Part shown: positions 30,581-40,809 of the stretch, in pieces
How positions within the stretch are numbered: the first letter of the stretch is position 1
Layout of the letters: the number at the start of each line of letters is the position of its first letter
NCBI RefSeq assembly: GCF_900167435.1
Contig: NZ_FUWS01000007.1
Location: 260,994-324,993 of the forward strand
From: Marinactinospora thermotolerans DSM 45154
GTDB lineage: Bacteria; Actinomycetota; Actinomycetes; Streptosporangiales; Streptosporangiaceae
Reading direction: 5' to 3'
DNA length: 64,000 nt
Made by a program: the position numbers and the translations under genes
Notes under the pieces: model-generated
Databases searched by the model: none
What the model was told of the DNA's origin: nothing
What the model saw: the letters and a program-made list of their open reading frames with translations, nothing else

Positions 30581-30621
30581 GGGACCGCCGCGCCCCGCCG
30601 GTGAACGGGCGCGGCGGTCCC
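30581..30621 (+). terminator. 15-bp perfect hairpin after acyl-CoA synthetase
   Basis: Arms 30581-30595 and 30607-30621 pair perfectly around an 11-nt loop, 5 bp after the stop. No T-run, as is common in this genome. Confidence 0.7.
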
Positions 30622-30738
30622 GCAGGCCCCGTCCGGATCCCTCTTTCCGGCGTGATGACACCCGCCACACCTGGGGGCCAGCCCGGGAAACACATCAGGT
30701 CAGCGCGTTAGTGTTTCGAGTGGGCCCATCGGAGAGGG

Positions 30739-31812
30739 ATGAAGGAAGACATGCCGAGTACCAATGACACCCGTGTCGTGAGCTACCAACCGCTCGTCGC
30801 GCCGCAGGACATCCTGGCCGAGCTGCCGATGGGTCCGGAGCGCACCGCCCTGGTCGCCGAGGCACGCGCCGAGATCAAGAACGTGCTCGACGGCCACGAC
30901 GACCGCCTGCTCGTCGTGGTCGGTCCCTGCTCGGTTCACGACCCGGTGTCGGCGCTGGACTACGCCCAGCGCCTCAAGGCGTTCATCCCCTCCGTCAACG
31001 ACGAGCTGCGTGTCGTGATGCGCGTCTACTTCGAGAAGCCGCGCACCACGCTGGGCTGGAAGGGCCTCATCAACGACCCCGGCCTGGACGACAGCTACGA
31101 CGTCCACCGCGGCCTGCGCACGGCGCGCCAACTGCTGCTCGACATCGGCGCGCTCGGCATCCCCGCCGGCACCGAGTTCCTCGACCCGATCACCCCGCAG
31201 TACATCGCCGACGCGGTGGCGTGGGGCGCGATCGGTGCCCGCACCACCGAGAGCCAGGTCCACCGCCAGCTCGGCAGCGGCCTGAGCATGCCGGTCGGTT
31301 TCAAGAACGGCACCGACGGCGACGTCCAGGTGGCCGTGGACGCCTGCGGCGCCTCCGCCGCCTCCCACACCTTCTTCGGGGTGGACCCCACCGGCGCCGG
31401 CGCGGTCGTCACCACGTCGGGTAACCCCGACTGCCACGTCATCCTGCGCGGCGGCCGTTCGGGCCCCAACTTCGACGCCGACAACGTGAACGCGGCGTTG
31501 GACGTGATCGGCGCGGCCGGTCTTCCGCGTCGTCTGATGATCGACGCCAGCCACGCCAACAGCGGCAAGGACCACCGCCGCCAGCCGGGGGTCGCCGAGG
31601 CCATCTGCGCCCAGGTCGCCGACGGACAGCGGGGCATCATCGGCGTCATGCTCGAAAGCTTCCTGGTCGAGGGGGCCCAGAAGCTCGGCGACCCGGCCTC
31701 TTTGACCTACGGTCAGAGCATCACCGACAAGTGCATGGGCTGGGAGACCACCGAGGACGTGCTCGTGGGACTGGCCGAGGCGGTCCGGCGGCGGCGCAAG
31801 ACCACCGGCTGA
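30739..31812 (+). CDS. Class I DAHP synthase (AroG-type)
   Basis: The 357-aa enzyme condenses phosphoenolpyruvate and erythrose 4-phosphate in the first step of the shikimate pathway. Signatures include VVGPCSVHDPVSALDYA, YFEKPRTTLGWKGLINDP and IDASHANSGKDHRRQ. This is the E. coli AroF/G/H type, not the plant-like type II enzyme usual in actinomycetes. Two ATGs (30739, 30751) both have purine-rich upstream sequence; the first has GGAGAGG. No T-box or aromatic leader was recognised. Confidence 0.92.
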   Translation: MKEDMPSTNDTRVVSYQPLVAPQDILAELPMGPERTALVAEARAEIKNVLDGHDDRLLVVVGPCSVHDPVSALDYAQRLKAFIPSVNDELRVVMRVYFEKPRTTLGWKGLINDPGLDDSYDVHRGLRTARQLLLDIGALGIPAGTEFLDPITPQYIADAVAWGAIGARTTESQVHRQLGSGLSMPVGFKNGTDGDVQVAVDACGASAASHTFFGVDPTGAGAVVTTSGNPDCHVILRGGRSGPNFDADNVNAALDVIGAAGLPRRLMIDASHANSGKDHRRQPGVAEAICAQVADGQRGIIGVMLESFLVEGAQKLGDPASLTYGQSITDKCMGWETTEDVLVGLAEAVRRRRKTTG

Positions 31813-31923
31813 CCCCTCCCCGGCGCCGCCGGGCCGGCGGCGCCGGTCGGTTCGTCGTCGGACGTTCGGGCGCGGGTGGCCGTCCGTACCCGGCCGTGCC
31901 GCCTCCCGACGTTCGGCCGCGTC

Positions 31924-33159
31924 TCAGCCGACCTGTCCGTGGCGGACGATTCCCTGCGCCATCACCAGCCGCAGGTTCTCCTCGGGGCAGGCGAGCACGG
32001 TGACGTCCTGGAGGGGGTCGCCGTCCACCACGATGAGGTCGGCGTGCGCGCCGGGCCGGACCGTTCCGATCCGCCCCTCCAGGCCGAGCAGCCGTGCGGC
32101 CGTGACCGTGGCCGAGCGCAGGACGGCCGGGGCGGGCTGTACCTGCGCCCGGATCGCGAACTCCTCGTTCTGGTGGGCCTGCATCCCCCCGAGCAGATCG
32201 GTGCCGAACACGAGGTTGACCCCCGCCTCGTGGGCCATGCGCAGCGCGTCCAGCCCGCGGGTGAGGACGGTGTCGACCTTGTCCTGGCTCTCGCGGGGCA
32301 GACCGTTGCGGGCGCCCTGACGTGCCAGTTCCTGGTAGGTGACGAGGGTGGGGACGAGGTAGGCGTCGTGTTCGCGGAAGAGGTCGAGACTGCTCTCGTC
32401 GATGAGGTTGCCGTGTTCGATGCAACGGACCCCCAGGCGCAGGCCGCGGTTGACCGCGCGGGCGGTGTAGGCGTGACCGGTGACGTAGCGGTTGGCGGCC
32501 TCGGCCTCTTCGACGACGGCGCGGATCTCGTCGTCGGCGGACTGCACCGAGTCGATCCGGTCGGTGGGTGAGGCGACGCCGCCCGACAGCATGATCTTCA
32601 CGTGGTGGGCGCCGGTGCGCAGCTGTTCCCTGGCGGCCTTGCGGAACGCGACGGGGCCGTCGCAGACGATCGCGGCGCCCGGGCAGCAGGCGTGGTCGTC
32701 GTGGACGTGCCGGCCGCGCGGCCGGAAGTCCCCGTGCCCCCCGGTCTGCGACAGCGCCTTGCCCCCGAAGATCAGGCGGGGGCCGACGAACAGTCCGTCG
32801 GCCATGGCGTCGGCGAGGCCGTGGTCGCCTCCGCCCACGTCGCGGACGGTGGTGAAGCCCCGTCGCAGCATGTCGGAGAGGGCGCGGGCCGCGTAGGCGG
32901 CGACGTAGGAGGGTGCCCGGTCGGAGACGGATCCCAGGTCGGCGCTGAGCGCCGTGACGTGGACGTGGGCGTCGACGAGACCGGGCAGCAGGCTGGCGCC
33001 GGCCAGGTCGATCACGTCGGCGTCGGCTCCGGGCGCCGTCCCGGTCCCGTGGTCGGCGATCAGCCCGTCCCGGACCAGCAGCCACGATCCGGGGCGCGCG
33101 GTCCCGGCCTCGGGATCGATGAGGTTGGCGTCGGTGAACAGGACCGGTCGGGTCGACAT
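31924..33159 (-). CDS. Amidohydrolase family protein (M38-like)
   Basis: The 411-aa metal-dependent hydrolase has the HxH motif in LPGLVDAHVHVTAL, further ligand-bearing strands (HHVKIMLSGG, GHAYTARAVNRG, IEHGNLID) and the late LVFGTDLLGG aspartate. The family includes imidazolonepropionase, Xaa-Pro dipeptidases and related hydrolases, so the substrate is uncertain. GGAGGAAACCC precedes ATG 33159. A perfect TGCAA-N6-TTGCA palindrome lies in the divergent promoter shared with the RpiR gene, and another lies before the symporter gene, suggesting one regulon for uptake and hydrolysis of a small compound. Confidence 0.88.
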   Translation of the reverse strand: MSTRPVLFTDANLIDPEAGTARPGSWLLVRDGLIADHGTGTAPGADADVIDLAGASLLPGLVDAHVHVTALSADLGSVSDRAPSYVAAYAARALSDMLRRGFTTVRDVGGGDHGLADAMADGLFVGPRLIFGGKALSQTGGHGDFRPRGRHVHDDHACCPGAAIVCDGPVAFRKAAREQLRTGAHHVKIMLSGGVASPTDRIDSVQSADDEIRAVVEEAEAANRYVTGHAYTARAVNRGLRLGVRCIEHGNLIDESSLDLFREHDAYLVPTLVTYQELARQGARNGLPRESQDKVDTVLTRGLDALRMAHEAGVNLVFGTDLLGGMQAHQNEEFAIRAQVQPAPAVLRSATVTAARLLGLEGRIGTVRPGAHADLIVVDGDPLQDVTVLACPEENLRLVMAQGIVRHGQVG

Positions 33160-33204
33160 GGGTTTCCTCCGGTGGTGTGCTCGGGCACGGCAAAGGACCG
33201 CGCC

Positions 33205-33228
33205 CTTGTGCAATATATGTTGCACAAG
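33205..33228. promoter_or_regulatory. Operator palindrome CTTGTGCAA-N6-TTGCACAAG
   Basis: Nine-base perfect arms around TATATG lie between the divergent amidohydrolase and RpiR-family genes. The core TGCAA-TATATG-TTGCA recurs at 34251. Confidence 0.75.
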
Positions 33229-33347
33229 AGGCTCGGGGAAGACCCCCGAGGGGCCGGCACGGCACGCCGGACCGACGGGGAATCATGGGTGCCGTCCGAC
33301 AGGGAGCCGGACCGGCGCCGACCACGCCGCGGAGGACGAGGGAGACC

Positions 33348-34181
33348 ATGCCCGACTGGATCGAGGAGGCACTGGCCGGCGGCCGGCTGGGCAGGGCCGG
33401 CGAACAGGTGATCCGGGTCCTTCGCGACGAGCCCCGGTTCGCCTCCTACGCCACCACCTCCCAGCTCGCCGAGCGCGCCGGGGTGAACGTGGCCACCGTG
33501 GTACGCGCGGCGCAGCACCTCGGCTTCGCGGGCTGGCCCGCGCTCCGCATCGAACTGCGCTCGCGCTACCTGGCCTCCCTGAGCGCGGGCGAGGTGCTGG
33601 CCGAGCACGCCCCCTCCGACGCGGATCCCGTCCAGGCCGCGGTCCGCTCGGATCGCGAGGCGCTGCGGATGCTCGCGGCCACGCTGGACGTCGCGGCCGT
33701 GCGCGCGATCGCCGCGGCGCTCCACGGGGCGCGACGGACCCTGGTCCTGGGTTCGGGCACCTTCGCGGCGCCGGGCCTACAGCTCGCCCACGCGGCGGGG
33801 ATCATGGGCTACGACGTGGAGATGCGCCAGTCCGGGGGGACCGGGCTGGTCAGCGACCTGGCCCGGATGGGGGAGGGGGACCTGCTGATCCTGTGCGACC
33901 TGTGGCGGCTGCCCCGGGCGATCGCCTCGGCCGCCGAGATCGCGGTGCGGCGGTCGGTGCGGACCGCGGTCCTCACCGACCGCCGGGACTCCCCCTTGGT
34001 GGAGACGGCCGCGCACGTGGTCCTGGTGCCCAGCGAGGGGGCGGGGATGTTCCCCTCCCTCGCCCCGGTGATGACGGTGGTGCACGCGATCCTGGCCGAG
34101 CTGGCGCGGGTCGGCGGCGAGAGGGCGTTGCGCGCGGCGCGCGAGAACGAGCGCCTGTGGGAGCAGGCCGGCCTCTTCTGA
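33348..34181 (+). CDS. MurR/RpiR-family transcriptional regulator
   Basis: The 277-aa protein has an N-terminal HTH_6 domain (TTSQLAERAGVNVATVVRAAQHLGF) and a C-terminal SIS sugar-isomerase-like domain (TLVLGSGTFAAPGLQLAHAAG). The SIS fold binds a phosphosugar or similar effector. GGAGGACGAGGGAG lies upstream of ATG 33348. The gene lies between an amidohydrolase and a symporter, each preceded by the same palindrome, so it is the likely regulator of both. Confidence 0.9.
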   Translation: MPDWIEEALAGGRLGRAGEQVIRVLRDEPRFASYATTSQLAERAGVNVATVVRAAQHLGFAGWPALRIELRSRYLASLSAGEVLAEHAPSDADPVQAAVRSDREALRMLAATLDVAAVRAIAAALHGARRTLVLGSGTFAAPGLQLAHAAGIMGYDVEMRQSGGTGLVSDLARMGEGDLLILCDLWRLPRAIASAAEIAVRRSVRTAVLTDRRDSPLVETAAHVVLVPSEGAGMFPSLAPVMTVVHAILAELARVGGERALRAARENERLWEQAGLF

Positions 34182-34250
34182 GGAGGCGCGCGGCGGGACG
34201 GGAGGCCCGGCCGGGAAGGTCTCGCCGAGGGTGTTCCGCGTCACACTATC

Positions 34251-34266
34251 TGCAATAAATGTTGCA
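34251..34266 (+). promoter_or_regulatory. Second operator TGCAA-TAAATG-TTGCA
   Basis: This matches the core of the palindrome at 33205 with the same 6-bp spacing and lies 70 bp upstream of the symporter start. Confidence 0.7.
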
Positions 34267-34335
34267 TTGTGGGATGCGACACTGCTTTCATCGTGCGAAC
34301 TCGGCTGGTCCTCTCCCCGGTTCCAAGGCGGCCCC

Positions 34336-35742
34336 GTGCACACCATTCACCTTGTCATCCTCTGCGTCTATCTCGTCCTCATGCTGGGCGTCGCGTTCTT
34401 CTTCCTGCGCTCCGGTCGCATCGGCGGCGGCGACGACTTCATGTTCGCCGGTCGCAGCCTGCCCCGGCCCGTCATGATCATCACGATGCTGGTCACCTGG
34501 GTCGGATCGGGGACGATCATCGGCGGCGCGAACTTCGCCTACACCTACGGCCCGCTCGCCGGAATGGTCTTCTTCGCCGGCACCCCCTGCGGCATCCTCG
34601 TCCTCGTCCTGATCGCCCGGCGCATCCGCCGCGCCTCGCGCTACACCATCCCCGAGCTGCTGGAGGCCCGGTTCGGCACGGGGGTGCGCACCGTCGCCGC
34701 GATCGTCACGACGGTCGCCTACCTCGGCCTGGTCGCCTCCCAGTTCATGGGCGGCGGCTACGTCGTGAGCCTGGTGACCCCGCTGAGCCCCACCCAGGGG
34801 ACGATCCTGGTGGCCGTCGTCGTCACGGTGCTGACCGTCACGGGCGGGATGTTCTCCGTCGCCTACACCGACTTCGTCTCCGGCATCCTCATCCTGTTCG
34901 CCCTGCTGGTCTCGCTGCCGCTGGTCTTCGCCGCCGTCGACGGGCCCGGCGCCTACTGGGCGGCGCTGCCCGAGCACGCCACCACCTTCAGCGGCGGCCT
35001 GTCCGGTCTCCAGCTGCTCGGCTACTTCCTGCCGCTGTTCCTGCTGCTGCTCGCCGACCAGAACATCTACCAGCGCATGACCGCGGCCAGTGATGAGCGC
35101 GCCGCGCGCTCCTCGACGCTCGGGATGTTCTACACCAGCTTCCTGGTGATCGTCCCCGTCGTCCTGCTGGCCTCCGCCGCCGCCATCCTGATGCCGGGGA
35201 TCAACGGTGACCTGTCGGTGCTGGGCCTGGCCTCGCAGGGGTACCTGCCCGCCGTCATCGGCGGCCTCCTCCTCGCCGGAGCGGTGGCCTTCGTGATCAC
35301 CACGGCGTCGTCCTTCATGCTCTCCGGCGCCTCGAACATCACCTACGACCTGTGGGTCCGCTTCGCCAAGCAGGAACCGGGAGACCGCGCCCGGCTCCTG
35401 GTGCAGCGCGGCGCGGTCCTGGGGATCGCCGTGGCGGCCTTCGCGCTCGGCCTGTTCTTCCCCACGGTCCTGGAGCTGCAGATGTACAGCTACACCATCT
35501 ACGGTGCCGCGATCACCCCGGTGGTCTTCGCGGTGCTGTTCTGGCGGCGGGCCACGACCGCCGGCGCGGCGGCCGCCCTGCTGGTCGGCGCCCTGACGAC
35601 CATCGGCTGGGAACTGGCCGGGACGCCGGGCGACCTCAACGGGGTCATCGTGGCCCTGCCGGCGGCGCTGGTCGCCCTGGTCGCCGTCAGCCTCGTGACC
35701 AGGGCCCCCTCCCCCGACCAGGTGGCCGCTGCCCAACGGTGA
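34336..35742 (+). CDS. Sodium:solute symporter (SSS family)
   Basis: The 468-aa membrane protein has about 13 predicted transmembrane segments and SSS features (GGDDFMFAGRSLPRP near the first loop, VTWVGSGTIIGGANFAYTYG, GMFSVAYTDFVSGILIL). It imports a small organic solute with sodium. The GTG at 34336 (HTIHLVILCVYLVLM) is preferred over a longer frame starting at 34231, because the longer frame would include the operator and has no hydrophobic or conserved N-terminal part. It ends at a 14-bp hairpin. Confidence 0.9.
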   Translation: MHTIHLVILCVYLVLMLGVAFFFLRSGRIGGGDDFMFAGRSLPRPVMIITMLVTWVGSGTIIGGANFAYTYGPLAGMVFFAGTPCGILVLVLIARRIRRASRYTIPELLEARFGTGVRTVAAIVTTVAYLGLVASQFMGGGYVVSLVTPLSPTQGTILVAVVVTVLTVTGGMFSVAYTDFVSGILILFALLVSLPLVFAAVDGPGAYWAALPEHATTFSGGLSGLQLLGYFLPLFLLLLADQNIYQRMTAASDERAARSSTLGMFYTSFLVIVPVVLLASAAAILMPGINGDLSVLGLASQGYLPAVIGGLLLAGAVAFVITTASSFMLSGASNITYDLWVRFAKQEPGDRARLLVQRGAVLGIAVAAFALGLFFPTVLELQMYSYTIYGAAITPVVFAVLFWRRATTAGAAAALLVGALTTIGWELAGTPGDLNGVIVALPAALVALVAVSLVTRAPSPDQVAAAQR

Positions 35743-35759
35743 CCCGCGGCGGTCCCGCC

Positions 35760-35794
35760 CCGGCCCGCCGCCCCCTCCCCGGGCGGCGGGCCGG
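35760..35794 (+). terminator. 14-bp hairpin after the symporter gene
   Basis: Arms 35760-35773 and 35781-35794 pair perfectly, 17 bp after the stop codon. Confidence 0.65.
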
Positions 35795-35865
35795 CCGTGC
35801 CGGCGCCCCCTCCGGGTCCGGACAAGCCGGGCGGGCGCTGCTAGGCTGGCGAGCGGTCGCCGACC

Positions 35866-36056
35866 CCGCACGGGAGAGCGTCCACGCAGCCTGCGCGGAC
35901 CGCCGAAGGAGCAATCCCTCCCCACAACCTCTCAGGCGCACGGACCGTACGGGCGAGACCACTCTGGAAAGCAGGGGCGTGCCCCTCGCCGAAGGTGCAA
36001 ACCGCGTCACGGCGCGGTGAAGCTCTCAGGCCCCGATGACAGAGGGGGAGGATGGC
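35866..36056 (+). ncRNA. Tandem glycine riboswitch
   Basis: Two consecutive aptamers are recognisable. The first has GGGAGAG, GCCGAAGGAGCAA and CTCTCAGGC. The second has CGAGACCACTCTGG, GCCGAAGGTGCAAA, CTCTCAGG and GACAGAGGGG. These are the conserved glycine-aptamer segments in the expected order. The RNA lies directly upstream of gcvT. Downstream, GAGGATGG (36048-36055) can pair with CCATCCTC (36079-36086) next to the CGGGAG ribosome-binding region, a plausible expression platform. Glycine binding would be expected to switch on the glycine cleavage genes. Confidence 0.93.
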
Positions 36057-36098
36057 AACGCCTGTGGAACAACGACGTCCATCCTCTCGGGAGCGCCC

Positions 36099-37208
36099 AT
36101 GACGGAGCCCACCACCCGCACCACCCCGCTGCACGAGGTCCACGAACGGCTCGGCGCGACCATGGTCGACTTCGCCGGTTGGGCGATGCCCCTGCGCTAC
36201 GGCAGCGAGACCGCCGAGCACAAGGCCGTACGCGAGGCCGCCGGCCTGTTCGACCTGTCCCACATGGGCGAGATCCACGTCGCCGGACCGCAGGCCGCCG
36301 AAGCGCTCGACTACGCGCTGGTCGGTCACCTGTCCGCGGTGACCGTGGGGCGCGCCCGTTACACGATGATCACCGACGCCGACGGCGGCGTGCTGGACGA
36401 CCTCATCGTCTACCGCCTGGCCGGCGAGGAGTTCCTCGTCGTGGCCAACGCCGCCAACACCGCCGTCGTCGCCGCCGCGCTGCGGGAGCGCGCCGCCGGC
36501 CTCGACGCCGAGATCTCCGACGAGTCCGCCGACTACGCGCTCATCGCGATCCAGGGTCCCCGGGCCGCCGAGATCCTGGCCCCGCTCACCGACGCGGACC
36601 TGGACACCATCAAGTACTACGCCGGCTACCGGCACACCGTCGCCGGGCAGCCGGTCCTGCTGGCCCGCACCGGCTACACCGGCGAGGACGGATTCGAGAT
36701 CTTCCTGCGCCCCGGCGACCAGGCGCCCGCCGTGTGGGAGGCGCTCGTGGCGGCGGGACGGCCGCACGGGCTGCTTCCGGCCGGCCTGTCCGCCCGCGAC
36801 ACGCTGCGCCTGGAGGCCGGCATGCCGCTGTACGGCAACGAGCTGAGCACCGACGTCACCCCCTACGAGGCGGGGCTGGGCCGCGTCGTGAAACTCGACA
36901 AGCCCGGCGACTTCGTCGGCCGCGCCGCCCTCGCCGCCCGGGCCGAAAGCGGCCCCGTTCGCAAACTCGTCGGCCTCGTCGGCCGTGGTCGGCGCGTTCC
37001 CCGGCAGGGGTACGCCGTCATGCGCGACGATCAGCAGGTCGGCACGGTCACCAGTGGCGCGCCGTCCCCCACGTTGGGCAAGCCGGTCGCGGTGGCCTAC
37101 GTCGACGCCGACGTCGACACCGCGAGCGGGACCTTCGCGGTGGACGTGCGTGGCCGGGCAGAGGTGGTCGACCTGGTCGAGCTTCCGTTCTACCGGCGGG
37201 AGCGCTAG
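36099..37208 (+). CDS. gcvT: Glycine cleavage system T protein (aminomethyltransferase)
   Basis: The 369-aa protein has the folate-binding GcvT signatures: MVDFAGWAMPLRYGS, AGLFDLSHMGEI, ARTGYTGEDGFEIF and DTLRLEAGMPLYGNEL. It transfers the aminomethyl unit from the H protein to tetrahydrofolate, releasing ammonia. First gene downstream of the glycine riboswitch; a strong hairpin separates it from gcvH. gcvP is not in the window. Confidence 0.96.
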   Translation: MTEPTTRTTPLHEVHERLGATMVDFAGWAMPLRYGSETAEHKAVREAAGLFDLSHMGEIHVAGPQAAEALDYALVGHLSAVTVGRARYTMITDADGGVLDDLIVYRLAGEEFLVVANAANTAVVAAALRERAAGLDAEISDESADYALIAIQGPRAAEILAPLTDADLDTIKYYAGYRHTVAGQPVLLARTGYTGEDGFEIFLRPGDQAPAVWEALVAAGRPHGLLPAGLSARDTLRLEAGMPLYGNELSTDVTPYEAGLGRVVKLDKPGDFVGRAALAARAESGPVRKLVGLVGRGRRVPRQGYAVMRDDQQVGTVTSGAPSPTLGKPVAVAYVDADVDTASGTFAVDVRGRAEVVDLVELPFYRRER

Positions 37209-37224
37209 ACCATCCGAGGTGTGG

Positions 37225-37263
37225 CCCGTCCGGTCCGCGGTTCCCGTCCGCGGACCGGACGGG
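37225..37263 (+). terminator. 16-bp hairpin between gcvT and gcvH
   Basis: CCCGTCCGGTCCGCGG pairs perfectly with its complement at 37248-37263 around a 7-nt loop. It may terminate the riboswitch-controlled transcript. A GATAAT at 37299-37304 could be the -10 of a separate gcvH promoter. Confidence 0.6.
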
Positions 37264-37326
37264 TCGAGGCTGCGCGCGCCGGTCGTCGGCCGTGCTGGAT
37301 AATGGAAAACCTCCTGGAGAGTTGAA

Positions 37327-37707
37327 TTGAGCGTTCCCGCGGAGCTGGGTTACACGAGCGAACACGAGTGGGTGGCCATCAGCGACGGAGTCGCCACCGT
37401 CGGCATCACGGAGTACGCCGCCGAGGCCCTGGGCGACATCGTCTACGTGGAGCCCCCGGAGGTCGGTGCGACGGTCGCGGCGGGTGACACCTGTGGCGAG
37501 GTCGAATCCACCAAATCGGTCAGCGACATCTACTCCCCCGTCAACGGCGAGGTGGTGGAGGTCAACCCCACCGCGGTGGGCGATCCGGCGATCATCGGCG
37601 AGGACCCCTACGGCCAGGGCTGGCTGTTCAAGGTCGAACTCGCCGAGGAACCGACCGATCTACTCACCCCGGAGCAGTACACGCAGCTCACCGAAGGTGA
37701 AGGTTAA
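37327..37707 (+). CDS. gcvH: Glycine cleavage system H protein
   Basis: The 126-aa lipoyl carrier has the lipoylated Lys63 in [15 protein letters not shown]. It shuttles the methylamine group between the P, T and L proteins. The start is a TTG, supported by GGAGAG 5 bp upstream and by the conserved [13 protein letters not shown] right after it. The gene precedes glyA with a 4-bp gap. Confidence 0.95.
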   Translation: MSVPAELGYTSEHEWVAISDGVATVGITEYAAEALGDIVYVEPPEVGATVAAGDTCGEVESTKSVSDIYSPVNGEVVEVNPTAVGDPAIIGEDPYGQGWLFKVELAEEPTDLLTPEQYTQLTEGEG

Positions 37708-37711
37708 CCAC

Positions 37712-38983
37712 ATGGCCGCCGAGAAGAACCTGCTCGACCAGTCACTCGCCGAACTCGACCCCGAGGTGGCCAAGGCCGTCGGCGCCGAACTCGGCCGCCA
37801 GCGCGACACCCTGGAGATGATCGCCTCCGAGAACTTCGCCCCCCAGGCGGTTCTGGAGGCGCAGGGGTCGGTGCTGACCAACAAGTACGCCGAGGGCTAC
37901 CCCGGCCGCCGCTACTACGGTGGCTGTGAGTACGTGGACGTCGTCGAACAGCTCGCGATCGACCGCGCGAAGGAGCTGTTCGGGGCCGAGCACGCCAACG
38001 TCCAGCCGCACTCCGGCGCCCAGGCCAACACCGCGGTCTACTTCGCGCTGCTCAAGCCGGGCGACACCATCCTCGGCCTGGACCTCGCCCACGGCGGCCA
38101 CCTGACCCACGGCATGCGGATCAACTACTCCGGCAAGGTCCTCAACGCCGTCGCCTACCACGTGCGCGAGTCCGACGGCACCGTCGACTACGACGAGGTC
38201 GAGGCCCTGGCCAAGGAGCACAGCCCCAAGCTCATCGTGGCCGGCTGGTCGGCCTACCCGCGCCAGCTCGACTTCGCCCGGTTCCGCCGGATCGCCGACG
38301 AGGTCGGCGCGCTGCTCATGGTGGACATGGCCCACTTCGCGGGTCTGGTGGCGGCCGGCCTGCACCCCAACCCGGTGCCGCACGCCGACATCGTGACCAC
38401 CACCACGCACAAGACCCTGGGCGGTCCCCGCGGCGGCCTGATCCTCGCCAAGGAGGAGTACGGCAAGAAGATCAACTCCGCGGTGTTCCCCGGCATGCAG
38501 GGGGGTCCGCTGGAGCACGTCATCGCGGCCAAGGCCGTGGCCTTGAAGGTGGCGGCCGGCGAGGAGTTCGCCGACCGGCAGCGGCGCACGGTCGCCGGCG
38601 CGCGCATCCTCGCCGAACGGCTCACCCGTCCCGACGCGGTCGAGGCCGGCGTGAACGTCCTGACCGGCGGCACCGACGTCCACCTGGTGCTGGTGGACCT
38701 GCGCGAGTCGCAGCTCGACGGCAAGCAGGCCGAGGACCGGCTGCACGAGATCGGCATCACGGTCAACCGCAACGCCGTTCCCAACGACCCGCGTCCGCCC
38801 ATGGTCACCTCGGGGCTGCGCATCGGCACCCCGGCGTTGGCCACCCGCGGCTTCGGCGAGGAGGACTTCGCCGAGGTCTCCGACATCATCGCCGCGGCTT
38901 TGAAGCCCGAGTACGACGCCGAGGCGCTGCGGGGCCGCGTCAACGCGCTCGTCCGCAAGTACCCGCTCTACCCGGGTCTGTAG
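37712..38983 (+). CDS. glyA: Serine hydroxymethyltransferase
   Basis: The 423-aa PLP enzyme interconverts serine and glycine with tetrahydrofolate. The PLP lysine is Lys234 in [14 protein letters not shown]; other signatures include [33 protein letters not shown] and [24 protein letters not shown] precedes the ATG. It lies between gcvH and sdaA in a glycine-serine-pyruvate block. Confidence 0.97.
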   Translation: MAAEKNLLDQSLAELDPEVAKAVGAELGRQRDTLEMIASENFAPQAVLEAQGSVLTNKYAEGYPGRRYYGGCEYVDVVEQLAIDRAKELFGAEHANVQPHSGAQANTAVYFALLKPGDTILGLDLAHGGHLTHGMRINYSGKVLNAVAYHVRESDGTVDYDEVEALAKEHSPKLIVAGWSAYPRQLDFARFRRIADEVGALLMVDMAHFAGLVAAGLHPNPVPHADIVTTTTHKTLGGPRGGLILAKEEYGKKINSAVFPGMQGGPLEHVIAAKAVALKVAAGEEFADRQRRTVAGARILAERLTRPDAVEAGVNVLTGGTDVHLVLVDLRESQLDGKQAEDRLHEIGITVNRNAVPNDPRPPMVTSGLRIGTPALATRGFGEEDFAEVSDIIAAALKPEYDAEALRGRVNALVRKYPLYPGL

Positions 38984-39022
38984 CGCCCTCGGCGGGCGAT
39001 CCCCTTCCCGGTGGAGACACGC

Positions 39023-39056
39023 GCGGGGTCCGGCCACAAGCCGGCCCCGCGCACGC
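39023..39056 (+). terminator. Imperfect GC hairpin between glyA and sdaA
   Basis: A GC-rich stem of about 13 bp with one mismatch pairs GCGCGGGGTCCGGC with GCCGGCCCCGCGC. It could reduce read-through from glyA. Confidence 0.4.
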
Positions 39057-39096
39057 CGAGCGGCCCGACCCCGCCGCAGGATTTCAGGGGGAACCC

Positions 39097-40506
<1,410 letters not shown>

Positions 40507-40523
40507 CGGTCTCCTCCGCACGT

Positions 40524-40558
40524 GTTAACGAGGGTTGCGCCACAGAGTACGCGTTAAC
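40524..40558. repeat. Paired GTTAAC hexamers beside copy A
   Basis: GTTAAC occurs at 40524-40529, followed by GAGGGTTGCGCC, and again at 40553-40558. A related GTTAAC-C-GTTGCGC directly precedes copy B (43837-43850), and GTCAAC-C-GTTGCAC precedes copy C. Recombinase arm or core sites are one explanation. Confidence 0.45.
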
Positions 40559-40565
40559 AAACTTC

Positions 40566-40610
40566 GCGCACTGGAGTGCGCTTGACCGACGTGATCGCTA
40601 TCTGTACCGT
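40566..40610 (+). promoter_or_regulatory. Promoter and palindrome upstream of the defence-like genes
   Basis: A near-perfect palindrome GCGCACT-GG-AGTGCGC (40566-40581) abuts TTGACC (40582-40587), and TACCGT (40605-40610) follows at 17 bp. Together they look like a repressible promoter for the three-gene cargo operon. Confidence 0.5.
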
Positions 40611-40809
40611 TCTTCTCGAAGGATGGTGCACGCGATCGCGTTCCAGGCGGATTGATCGGGGCCGAGCCCGCGTGCCCTGACCCCGGATAAAGCCGTGCCC
40701 CGGGTGGCGTGCAATGCAGAGGCGAACCCGGGGCTTACACCGGCAACGATACCAAACCCCCTCGTCCCTGTCCTCTCGTGCCCTCAGTCGAGATAGAACG
40801 AAGGTCATC

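Noticed and set aside
34231..34335. Longer N-terminus for the symporter
   Set aside because: It would include the TGCAA/TTGCA operator and adds a non-hydrophobic, unconserved extension.
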